Both the position numbers and the translations under genes were made by a program. Positions 1 to 5,759 of a stretch of DNA of 8,878 nt are shown one piece after another (position 1 is the first letter of the stretch; each line of letters begins with the position of its first letter). Under the pieces are notes generated by a model, which was not told the origin of the DNA, made no database searches, and was given only the letters and a program-made list of their open reading frames with translations. The stretch lies in assembly GCA_002413755.1 (NCBI GenBank), contig DHXQ01000032.1, positions 1-8,878 of the forward strand, read 5' to 3'. Source of the stretch: Candidatus Saccharibacteria bacterium UBA5152 (GTDB lineage: Bacteria; Patescibacteriota; Saccharimonadia; Saccharimonadales; UBA4665).

Positions 1-1017
1 AGCATCGGTGTCAAGAGCACGGATGTGGGCACCGTTCATCCAGAGTAAGCGTTGTTCGTCAAAGCGAGCGCCGCTCTTTTGGACGCGGCTGAGGTCAAAC
101 TTGGCAATCAGTTCGTCGGCGGTGAAGATCTCCTGCTCCGTGCCGTCGTTCCACCCCAGGCTGGCGATGAAGTTAACGAGGGTCTCCGGCAAAAAGCCGT
201 CGCGGATGTAATCGAGCACATCTTTGGCGCCATCGCGTTTGCTGAGCTTCTTCTTACCGTCCGGGCCGAGGATGTGCGGCATGGTAGCCAGCAGCGGTCG
301 CCCCTGCCCGGGCAGGATGCCGAGGGCTTCGTAGAGGTTGAGGTAGTTTGGCGTGCTGGAGACGAACTCCTGGCCTCGGATGACGTGAGTGACTTCCATC
401 TCAGCATCGTCGACGATGTGGGCGAAGTTGTAGGTCGGGTAGCCGTCGGACTTCATCAGGATAAAGTCGTCGATGGCTTCGGCCCCAGCGTGCAGGTCGC
501 CCATGACTTCGTCGTGCCACTGGTAGGGCTTCGGGTCGGACTTAAATCGTAATGGCGCGCTGCCATCCCATTTCGGCAGGTTGCCGTCGGCGTCTGGCTG
601 CGGGCGGTGGTCGCGGTAGAGGAACGGCTGCTTGGCGGCCTGGGCTTGCTCGCGGAACTGCTGGACCTGCTCCGGAGTGTACGGATCGGCGTAGGCGCGG
701 CCCGCGGTGATCAACTTCTCTGCCCACTGTTTGTAGCTTGCCAGACGCTGACTCTGGATGTACGGGCCGTGCGGGCCGCCCTCGCCGGGCTTGCCGACGC
801 CTTCATCCCAGTCAAGGCCGAGTGCGGTCAGTGAGTCCTGGATGTGCTGGCCGGAGCCTTCCACTTCCCTGACCTTATCAGTATCTTCGAGGCGTAAGAT
901 AAATGCGCCGCCAGCCTGCCGGGCGACGAGCCAGGCAAACAATGCGGTGCGGATACCGCCGACGTGCAAATATCCAGTCGGGCTGGGGGCGAAACGGGTG
1001 CGGACAGGTGTAGACAT
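1..1017 (-). CDS. gltX: Glutamyl-tRNA synthetase, N-terminal 339 residues (partial)
   Basis: Class I aminoacyl-tRNA synthetase that activates glutamate with ATP and attaches it to tRNA-Glu in the cytoplasm. The reading frame runs from ATG at 1015-1017 to the left edge with no stop, so the C-terminal anticodon-binding part lies outside. Residues 11-21 read PSPTGYLHVGG, the family's HIGH-type ATP-binding signature. Residues 257-261 read KLSKR, the KMSKS-type loop, followed by DG. Between them are conserved family stretches such as LRLEDTD, YNFAHIVDD and HVIRGQEF. The visible 339 residues fit a usual total of about 450-500. The start is fixed by the motif near the N-terminus. It lies 49 nt downstream of the stop of the gene at 1067-2278 on the same strand and has its own promoter-like box. 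Whether the enzyme also charges tRNA-Gln (non-discriminating type) cannot be told from this part. Confidence 0.97.
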   Translation of the reverse strand, partial: MSTPVRTRFAPSPTGYLHVGGIRTALFAWLVARQAGGAFILRLEDTDKVREVEGSGQHIQDSLTALGLDWDEGVGKPGEGGPHGPYIQSQRLASYKQWAEKLITAGRAYADPYTPEQVQQFREQAQAAKQPFLYRDHRPQPDADGNLPKWDGSAPLRFKSDPKPYQWHDEVMGDLHAGAEAIDDFILMKSDGYPTYNFAHIVDDAEMEVTHVIRGQEFVSSTPNYLNLYEALGILPGQGRPLLATMPHILGPDGKKKLSKRDGAKDVLDYIRDGFLPETLVNFIASLGWNDGTEQEIFTADELIAKFDLSRVQKSGARFDEQRLLWMNGAHIRALDTDA

Positions 1018-1024
1018 AGCTAAT

Positions 1025-1054
1025 AGTATAAAAGATTACAGTGTAAACCCGAAA
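1025..1054 (-). promoter_or_regulatory. Candidate gltX promoter, apparently leaderless
   Basis: On the minus strand a TATACT -10 box lies at 1030-1025 and a weak TTTCGG -35 box at 1054-1049, with an 18-nt spacer. Only 7 nt separate the -10 box from the ATG at 1017, so transcription would begin at or next to the start codon. No Shine-Dalgarno sequence could fit in such a leader. The -10 box is a 5/6 match to consensus; the -35 is poor. Confidence 0.4.
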
Positions 1055-1066
1055 TGACTCCGATGG

Positions 1067-2278
1067 TTACATTGAGCTGGCGAGTTCGAGCAGCTGGCTG
1101 GAGGTCAGCGCGGCGTTGCCATCGACGGTGTAGAGGATGCCACTGTCGACCCAGGTGGCTGTGTTGTTGCTGAGCACATAAACGGTGCGGCCGGCGCGCT
1201 GGTAGGTCTTGTAGCTGGCCTTGGCGGTAGCAACGACATTGCTGAGCAGTGCCTGGCTATCCCAGTTGGATTCCTTTTGGCTGATGTTGTATTCCTGGTC
1301 ACCAGAGGTTGAGCTATAGCTGGCAACGACGTTACCGGGGGTGTAATTCAGGTGGTTGAAGCTGTAATCGCTGGGTTGGTAGCTCGGTAGCTTGGCATTG
1401 ATGCCGGAGCGGTAGGAGGCGACCTTCAGACTGAGCTGTGAGGAGTTTTGAAAGCCAAGGAAACCGATCAGCAGCAAGGTAGCGAAGCTGGTGGCGACCA
1501 GAGCCCATGTTCGGCCGTGTCTTTTGCGGGTACGGGGGGCGCGGAGTGCGTCGAAGGTTTGTTCGTGGCTGGTGGCGGTAGCTAGAGCCTGTTCAAAGAT
1601 ATCAGATGAGCGGGATTGGGCGAGCGGAGAATGGTGGGCATTGCTCTTCATGTGGCTCATGTGGCCTGTCGGGATAAAATCGAGTGCGCTGACGGGCTTG
1701 GGTGCAGCGATAGCTATCGACGGTGCGGCAGCAACTTGAGCTGGTTGGAGTTTAGCGACGGGGCGAGCAAATGCCGCAGCGCTAAAGACGGGCTGGCGGA
1801 AGTGGCTGACGGCATTACTTTTGATCATTTGAGCGGCACGCTGGGTGCGGAATCTGTCGATACTGCCAAATGATACCTTGGGTGCCACTGTTTGCGCTGG
1901 CTTGCGGGCCAGGATATCGGTGCGGGTTTGGGCCTTAATAACAGCTACGGATTGGATGTGCGGCTTCTTGACAGCGGTGCGCATCAGCGTCGTGGCGTGT
2001 TGCTGCTGGTGTGGAGCGGCATGATGGGCTGGAACATGTGGCTTGTGGTGGCTGGCTGCCAGTACTGGCGCGGCGACTGGCTTGTGGATGGCGGGCTTGG
2101 GGGCGTGGTCGCGGCTGACGCGGGCAAAACCATCGATAGAACGAGGACCGGCAACGTGCGGCGCGGCATGGATGGTAGCAGCTGATTTAGCGGCCAGCCG
2201 ATTACCAGTGATGAGCGCACCAGTAATAGCGTCGTAGCGCTTGCCGTTTACTTCTATAATCTTATTTGTCTGACCCAA
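1067..2278 (-). CDS. Ala/His/Pro-rich single-pass membrane protein, function unknown
   Basis: Not recognised as a named protein. The 403 residues start with TTG at 2276-2278; no ATG occurs in this frame until about residue 99, and the N-terminal MGQTNKIIEVNGKRYDAITG looks like genuine conserved sequence. An AGTAGG element about 9 nt upstream could serve as ribosome-binding site. Residues 30-250 are low-complexity, rich in Ala, His, Pro and Lys and probably disordered. A basic patch (RTRKRHGR, about 249-256) precedes one hydrophobic segment at about 257-276. This predicts a long cytoplasmic N-terminal tail and an outside C-terminal domain (about 285-403). That domain ends in GILYTVDGNAALTSSQLLELASSM, which recalls the end of DUF4367-type domains of membrane-bound regulators, where a Trp/Tyr-rich strand precedes a helix ending in a small residue; this is only a resemblance. 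It is divergent from the PEGA protein and co-directional with gltX. Confidence 0.85.
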   Translation of the reverse strand: MGQTNKIIEVNGKRYDAITGALITGNRLAAKSAATIHAAPHVAGPRSIDGFARVSRDHAPKPAIHKPVAAPVLAASHHKPHVPAHHAAPHQQQHATTLMRTAVKKPHIQSVAVIKAQTRTDILARKPAQTVAPKVSFGSIDRFRTQRAAQMIKSNAVSHFRQPVFSAAAFARPVAKLQPAQVAAAPSIAIAAPKPVSALDFIPTGHMSHMKSNAHHSPLAQSRSSDIFEQALATATSHEQTFDALRAPRTRKRHGRTWALVATSFATLLLIGFLGFQNSSQLSLKVASYRSGINAKLPSYQPSDYSFNHLNYTPGNVVASYSSTSGDQEYNISQKESNWDSQALLSNVVATAKASYKTYQRAGRTVYVLSNNTATWVDSGILYTVDGNAALTSSQLLELASSM

Positions 2279-2312
2279 GGTGAAACCTACTAGTGTTTAC
2301 GAAAGTAATTCC

Positions 2313-2341
2313 ATCGTACCGCTTATGCCGACTAACCGCAA
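2313..2341 (-). promoter_or_regulatory. Candidate promoter of the 1067-2278 membrane protein gene
   Basis: Minus-strand TTGCGG (2341-2336) and TACGAT (2318-2313) are separated by exactly 17 nt. The predicted transcript would start near 2306 and carry a leader of about 28 nt that contains the AGTAGG ribosome-binding candidate before the TTG start. It matches consensus only moderately (4/6 for each box). Confidence 0.35.
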
Positions 2342-2394
2342 GGGTTTTACCAAATATTTCTTGTCCAGTCACACCATGTTTTTATCAGTGAGAA

Positions 2395-2408
2395 TGGTAT
2401 TATATAAC
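2395..2408 (+). promoter_or_regulatory. Candidate extended -10 promoter of the PEGA protein gene
   Basis: TGG followed by TATTAT (2395-2403) forms an extended -10 element, with the overlapping TATAAC at 2403-2408 as an alternative. No convincing -35 box is found at 16-18 nt. The leader of about 25 nt has no Shine-Dalgarno sequence; instead it carries CCTCCTCG at 2412-2419, which has the polarity of the 16S rRNA anti-Shine-Dalgarno sequence. Confidence 0.35.
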
Positions 2409-2434
2409 TGTCCTCCTCGCCTCAAACACACATT

Positions 2435-3940
2435 ATGGATTATCTCGACCCCAGTAAAGAACGCGCTCAAACCATACGCCTGCTGATAGGCTATGTTTTG
2501 GTGGGCGTGGCGATTCTGATTGCTACCCTCATCCTTCTCTACCAGGCATATGGCTTCGGATTGAGCAAGGACGGCGAAGTCATCCAAAACGGGCTGGTAT
2601 TTATATCATCTCAGCCGTCAAATGCTCAGATATATCTGGATGGTAAATTAAATAAGTCGAGTACCAACGCCAAGCTGCAGCTACCAGAGGGCCAATACAA
2701 GACCGAGCTTAAGCGCACCGGCTATACCAGCTGGCAACGGATCATCTCCGTGCCTGGTGGCAGTCTGCAGCATTTCGATTATCCGCGCCTGTTCCCAACC
2801 GATCTCAAGACGACTAACCTCAAGCCCTATGAGACCTCCCCTAGCCTGGCTACACAGAGCCCTGACCGCCGTTGGTTGGTGGTGCAGCAAACGAGCTTGC
2901 CGACAACGTTCGACCTCTATGACTTGGCTGATGCGAAAAATGTAACCCAGAACGTGACCACCATTTCTCTGCCCGAGACCCTGCTTACCAGTGCCAAGAC
3001 GGGCACACATAGCCTCAAGCTCGTCGAATGGTCGACCGATAACCGCCACATCCTGCTGCAGCATGACTACACGGTCAATGGGACCGCCGCCAGCGAATAC
3101 ATCATGTTCGACCGCCAGGACCCGGCGAGCTCGCTCAACCTGACCAAGACGCTGCTGCTGACCCCGACCAAGCAGCTGACGCTCCACGACAAAAAGTTTG
3201 ACCAATACTATGTCTATGACACCGAGGCGCATACACTCGGTACGATGACGATCGGTGCCGCCGGGACGGTCACGCCGCTGCTCGAACAAGTTATCGCCTA
3301 CAAATCGTACGGCAAGGATATGGTGCTCTACGTTACCGACAAGGCCGCGCCGGCCGGCCAAGTCTTGAGCATGCTCTATGACGGGGGCACTATCTACAAA
3401 ATCCGCGAACACGGGCTCACTGGACCCTACCTGATTGACCTGGCGCAGTACAGCAATGACTGGTATATCGTGGTCGGGGCTAGCGGTGATAACAAAGTGT
3501 ATATTTATAAAAACCCGCAGAGTGTTCGCAAATCTTCGAACACGGCCGTGCTGGTGCCAGTGCAAATCATGCGTATGAATGCGCCCAACAAGCTGCAATT
3601 CTCCAGCAATACCGAATTCGTAATGATTGAAAATGGTACCAGCTTCGTCGACTTTGATGCCGAAACCGACAAAGGCTACCGCTTCACGTCGAAGTACCCT
3701 GTCGACCCTCCGGCAACCGCTGCCGCCTGGATGGACGGCCAACGCTTGACCTACGTCAGCGGCGGCAAGGTGGTGGTCTATGACTACGACAACATCAACG
3801 ATCGGGCGCTGAGCGTCTCCAGCCCTAATTACACCCCGTTCTTTGACCGGGAGTACAAGAACCTCTACACACTGGCACCGGTCGCCAGCGGCGGCATGAT
3901 ATTGACGACTACCAGTCTGTTGACGCCAGCTGACCAGTAA
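2435..3940 (+). CDS. Membrane-anchored PEGA-domain protein with propeller-like ectodomain
   Basis: The 501-residue protein probably sits in the cytoplasmic membrane facing outward. Residues 1-14 are short and charged, and 15-38 form one strongly hydrophobic segment (LLIGYVLVGVAILIATLILL), an uncleaved signal anchor. Residues about 53-110 fit a PEGA domain: a strand with GLVFISSQPSNAQIYLDG, a short linker, LPEGQY, then an aromatic strand containing KRTGYTSWQR. PEGA domains are small beta-sandwiches common in surface proteins. Residues about 135-495 contain repeated strand-type stretches (SPDRRWLVVQ, LVEWSTDNRHILLQHDY, YIMFDRQ, WYIVVGASGDNKVYIY, FVDFDAETDKGYRF, RLTYVSGGKVVVYDYD) that suggest a beta-propeller of WD40 or TolB kind. 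The ATG at 2435 places the signal anchor properly. It is divergent from the 1067-2278 gene and convergent with the sortase, whose stop is 39 nt away. A role in cell-surface binding is inference; no catalytic motif was seen. Confidence 0.88.
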   Translation: MDYLDPSKERAQTIRLLIGYVLVGVAILIATLILLYQAYGFGLSKDGEVIQNGLVFISSQPSNAQIYLDGKLNKSSTNAKLQLPEGQYKTELKRTGYTSWQRIISVPGGSLQHFDYPRLFPTDLKTTNLKPYETSPSLATQSPDRRWLVVQQTSLPTTFDLYDLADAKNVTQNVTTISLPETLLTSAKTGTHSLKLVEWSTDNRHILLQHDYTVNGTAASEYIMFDRQDPASSLNLTKTLLLTPTKQLTLHDKKFDQYYVYDTEAHTLGTMTIGAAGTVTPLLEQVIAYKSYGKDMVLYVTDKAAPAGQVLSMLYDGGTIYKIREHGLTGPYLIDLAQYSNDWYIVVGASGDNKVYIYKNPQSVRKSSNTAVLVPVQIMRMNAPNKLQFSSNTEFVMIENGTSFVDFDAETDKGYRFTSKYPVDPPATAAAWMDGQRLTYVSGGKVVVYDYDNINDRALSVSSPNYTPFFDREYKNLYTLAPVASGGMILTTTSLLTPADQ

Positions 3941-3979
3941 CCTGAGCGGCAGACTGCGTCCGACAGACAGATTACGCTG

Positions 3980-5368
3980 CTAGAAGATGCTATTAACGAG
4001 GCGTGACCACAAGCTCGGACCATTGCCGGGCAGGCTGGCTTCGCTGGCGACTGTCGAGGAGCTGACGCTGGTGGCTGTCTGTTCGGCTGGTGCGCCATTG
4101 GTGTTGGGGTCGGGGCTGATTTGGTCACCGACGACAACCAGACGGTTGATGCTGGTGCCCGGCGGGTCGCAAGTTATAAGCGTTGCTGTGGCAGCATGGC
4201 CGGGAATTGGGTCGAGGACGCCCACCTGGCTGGGGCTGACAATGGTTTTGCTGAACACTTTGTATGCATAGGTTTTGTCGCCATAATTCAGATAGAACAC
4301 ATCCCCATCTTGGAGTTCATGCAGTAGTACAAAGGCGAACTTGTATTTACCGGGGTTGAAGATGTTGTTGCTGGAGTGGCCGAAGTAGGCGGCGTTGCCG
4401 GTTTCGCCGGGTTTGGTAGTCGACGGATAGTGGACGATACCGCTGTCGAGAGCAGTTTCGATGGCTGCTTCGCTAGTGGTTGTCTGCGAGTAATCGACCG
4501 GGATTTCGAGATTAATCTTGGGGATAATGATCTTGGTACCGCCTGTGATGACCGCTGAGGCAGTGTCGACGATGACTGGGGTATTGTTGACGTCCCGGCT
4601 TGGTTGGATAAAGGGCGCGATGATGACTTCGTTGAAGAAGCTGAATAAAAATATGACGATGACTACGGCGCCGCAGCCGAGCCCGAAGAATAACGACTGC
4701 AGATGATGCTTGTGCGTGAGTTTGCCATTACCACCGTCGGCCGCAGCGCTTTTGACGGTTTCAATGATGCGCTTTTTGACCGCGGAGGCCTTTTCGCGGT
4801 GGGCTGAAACAGCTGCCCGAGCAGCGGCTCGGTGGCGGTGAGTTACGCGGTGGTGGACGGCAGCGTGCGATGTGATTTGCGACGCCTGTGCGGGCTGGTG
4901 TACAGGAGCGGCCGGTACAGCCTGGGCAGCTTGAGCGAGCAGCGGATTCGGATTGACGAGTGTGGCTGGTTGGCTAGCTTGGCCAGGCGCTGCAGCGGCA
5001 GTATTGCCATTTTGGATATAAAATTCCTGCCAGACTTCGTGCTTCTCGTTATCAGGCAGGTCAATGTAGTAGCTGTGCCAGGCGGCCTGGATCTCGGCAA
5101 TGCTGCGGCCCGAGGCATTCAGGCCGGCCATAAATTGCTGGTGCTTCGAGCCGGGGTGGGTGTGATGGACGGCTTCGGTGATCTCTTCTTTGGCGTCGGG
5201 CTCTTCGGCGTACAAATTCTGAATCTTCTGACGGATCATCTCAACCGCCGGATCCTTGTCGGCTGGCTGGATGACATTATTGCCGTGATTGAGCGCACCG
5301 GCACGCGGCTCGGGGTATATCTGACTATTGTCCATCGGTTGGTATGGTTGGTTGTTTTGATCTGGCAT
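3980..5368 (-). CDS. Sortase-family transpeptidase with long cytoplasmic N-terminal tail
   Basis: Sortases are membrane cysteine transpeptidases that cut a C-terminal sorting signal and join the protein to a cell-wall or pilin amine. The core spans residues about 277-418 of 462. The catalytic residues are visible: His331 in YFGHSS, Cys400 in TLITC and Arg409 in SINRLVV, with spacing normal for class D/E-like sortases. Residues about 225-247 form the membrane anchor (LFFGLGCGAVVIVIFLFSFF), so the catalytic domain is outside. The first 220 residues are unusual: an acidic, helical part (35-120, with AWHSYYIDLPDNEKHEVWQEFY) followed by an Ala/Pro/His/Arg-rich stretch (120-200). A Ser/Thr/Pro-rich tail (420-450) ending in SLWSRLVNSIF follows the core. 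The start ATG at 5368 has no strong Shine-Dalgarno sequence. It is convergent with the PEGA protein. No LPXTG-type substrate gene is in this window, so the substrate is unknown. Confidence 0.93.
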   Translation of the reverse strand: MPDQNNQPYQPMDNSQIYPEPRAGALNHGNNVIQPADKDPAVEMIRQKIQNLYAEEPDAKEEITEAVHHTHPGSKHQQFMAGLNASGRSIAEIQAAWHSYYIDLPDNEKHEVWQEFYIQNGNTAAAAPGQASQPATLVNPNPLLAQAAQAVPAAPVHQPAQASQITSHAAVHHRVTHRHRAAARAAVSAHREKASAVKKRIIETVKSAAADGGNGKLTHKHHLQSLFFGLGCGAVVIVIFLFSFFNEVIIAPFIQPSRDVNNTPVIVDTASAVITGGTKIIIPKINLEIPVDYSQTTTSEAAIETALDSGIVHYPSTTKPGETGNAAYFGHSSNNIFNPGKYKFAFVLLHELQDGDVFYLNYGDKTYAYKVFSKTIVSPSQVGVLDPIPGHAATATLITCDPPGTSINRLVVVGDQISPDPNTNGAPAEQTATSVSSSTVASEASLPGNGPSLWSRLVNSIF

Positions 5369-5411
5369 AATGTTTCGCCACCGCGAGTGTTAGACTGGCT
5401 GACTACCTCTA

Positions 5412-5424
5412 AGTATAGTACAAT
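5412..5424. promoter_or_regulatory. Overlapping divergent -10 boxes between sortase and tRNA-Leu
   Basis: A TATACT box on the minus strand (5417-5412) points towards the sortase and would give a leader of about 36 nt. A TACAAT box on the plus strand (5419-5424) points towards the tRNA and would give a 5' leader of about 44 nt. Each is a 5/6 match to consensus, but neither has a clear -35 box. Use of either is inference from position. Confidence 0.3.
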
Positions 5425-5474
5425 GGGCGCTGTTACTCGATCGTACTTTTTTACATCGTAGGAATGTCCCGATT

Positions 5475-5559
5475 GGGCGAGTGGCGGAACTGGTATACGC
5501 GCACGACTCAAAATCGTGTTCCTTACGGATTGAGGGTTCGATTCCCTCCTCGCCCACCA
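5475..5559 (+). tRNA. tRNA-Leu(CAA)
   Basis: A complete class II tRNA folds by eye. The 7-bp acceptor stem pairs GGGCGAG (5475-5481) with CTCGCCC (5549-5555), the D stem GCG pairs with CGC (5498-5500), and the anticodon stem CACGA pairs with TCGTG (5514-5518). The loop CTCAAAA carries anticodon CAA at 5509-5511, which reads the leucine codon UUG. The variable arm at 5519-5531 (13 nt) has a TCC/GGA stem, as expected for Leu. The T stem-loop is GAGGG-TTCGATT-CCCTC (5532-5548). The discriminator A (5556) matches leucine tRNAs, and CCA is encoded at 5557-5559. The last 19 bases recur at 5729-5747. Confidence 0.97.
5541..5559 (+). repeat. Direct repeat copy 1: 3' end of tRNA-Leu
   Basis: The 19 bases ATTCCCTCCTCGCCCACCA run from the T loop of the tRNA to its CCA end and recur perfectly at 5729-5747. 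Identity stops at once on both sides (g versus t before, a versus t after). This position, ending exactly at a tRNA 3' end, is where tyrosine-recombinase integration sites usually lie. Confidence 0.85.
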
Positions 5560-5596
5560 ACTTAAAAACCCGGCATTGCCGGGTTTTTAAGTTGGT
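5556..5596 (+). terminator. Perfect 20-bp inverted repeat; intrinsic terminator, probably bidirectional
   Basis: The arms at 5556-5575 and 5577-5596 are perfectly complementary around a single central T at 5576; in RNA the hairpin would be CCCGGC-ATT-GCCGGG with a small loop. A run of five T follows the GC-rich stem on the plus strand, and the mirrored A run gives the same signal on the minus strand. It can therefore stop both the tRNA transcript and the convergent HAD gene transcript. The left arm begins inside the tRNA: the discriminator A and CCA (5556-5559) are part of the repeat and would be base-paired in an unprocessed precursor. Confidence 0.85.
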
Positions 5597-5659
5597 CGAG
5601 TGAAACGGGTCGAACCCTGTTGCGCTAGCAACCAAAAGGGTTCGATGATTGCGCGACCA
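5593..5659 (+). other. Nested stem-loop with tRNA T-arm-like strand
   Basis: Outer pairing is TGGTCG (5593-5598) with CGACCA (5654-5659). Middle pairing is TCGAACCCT (5610-5618) with AGGGTTCGA (5637-5645). The inner hairpin GTTGC-GCTA-GCAAC (5619-5632) is followed by a CAAA bulge. All helices are perfect. The AGGGTTCGAT strand (5637-5646) is identical to 10 bases of the T arm of the adjacent tRNA (5533-5542). This may be an RNA structure or recombinase-type arm repeats. Confidence 0.6.
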
Positions 5660-5682
5660 GCGCAAGCATATGCCGAGCCCGA

Positions 5683-5713
5683 CTCGCCCGGCATTAGCCG
5701 GAAAGAAGGCGAG
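5683..5713 (+). other. Second nested stem-loop with alternative acceptor-like pairing
   Basis: CTCGCC (5683-5688) pairs with GGCGAG (5708-5713), enclosing the hairpin CCGGC-ATTA-GCCGG (5688-5701) and a purine bulge; base 5688 can join either helix. GGCGAG can instead pair with CTCGCC at 5737-5742 in the second tRNA-tail copy, which would produce a 6-bp acceptor-like stem ending in CACCA. The inner hairpin resembles the terminator hairpin (CCGGCATT shared). Confidence 0.5.
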
Positions 5714-5728
5714 CCGGCGCGAAGCTAT

Positions 5729-5747
5729 ATTCCCTCCTCGCCCACCA
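5729..5747 (+). repeat. Direct repeat copy 2 of the tRNA-Leu 3' end, attR-like
   Basis: This is an exact 19-base copy of 5541-5559, 188 nt further on. No D arm or anticodon arm of a second tRNA precedes it, so it is a tail only and not a tRNA gene. It ends 12 nt before the stop codon complement of the convergent HAD gene. Confidence 0.85.
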
Positions 5748-5759
5748 TATCCCCTGTCT

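Larger units (their letters stand above)
5560..5747. mobile_element. Putative miniature or decayed tRNA-associated element
   Basis: This 188-nt unit follows tRNA-Leu and ends in a second exact copy of the last 19 bases of that gene. The 169-nt interior has no convincing coding region and no integrase, but is rich in inverted repeats: the terminator palindrome, a nested hairpin at 5593-5659, a GCATATGC palindrome at 5666-5673 and a nested hairpin at 5683-5713. The arrangement of an intact tRNA, a short insert and a repeated tRNA tail is what integration into a tRNA 3' end leaves, here with almost nothing inside. Alternatives are a partial tandem duplication of a tRNA tail, or a structured RNA processed like a tRNA. 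The mobile nature is inference; the repeat and the hairpins are seen directly. Confidence 0.45.

Noticed and set aside
52..552. Plus-strand open frame of 166 residues
   Set aside because: It is antisense to gltX, whose KLSKR region lies within it; a shadow of the real gene.
2681..3742. Minus-strand open frame of 353 residues
   Set aside because: It lies wholly antisense to the PEGA protein, has no recognisable motifs and an odd His/Arg/Val-rich composition; the plus-strand frame has a signal anchor and a PEGA domain.
3941..3979. Terminator between the convergent PEGA and sortase genes
   Set aside because: Only short imperfect repeats (GCAG-A-CTGC) and no T run were seen, so no terminator is called.
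4832..5461. Plus-strand open frame of 209 residues
   Set aside because: It is antisense to the N-terminal part of the sortase and runs into the intergenic region; it shows no domain or promoter.
5729..5747. A second tRNA gene ending at 5747
   Set aside because: Only the 3' tail is present. No D arm, anticodon arm or T stem 5' strand precedes it.
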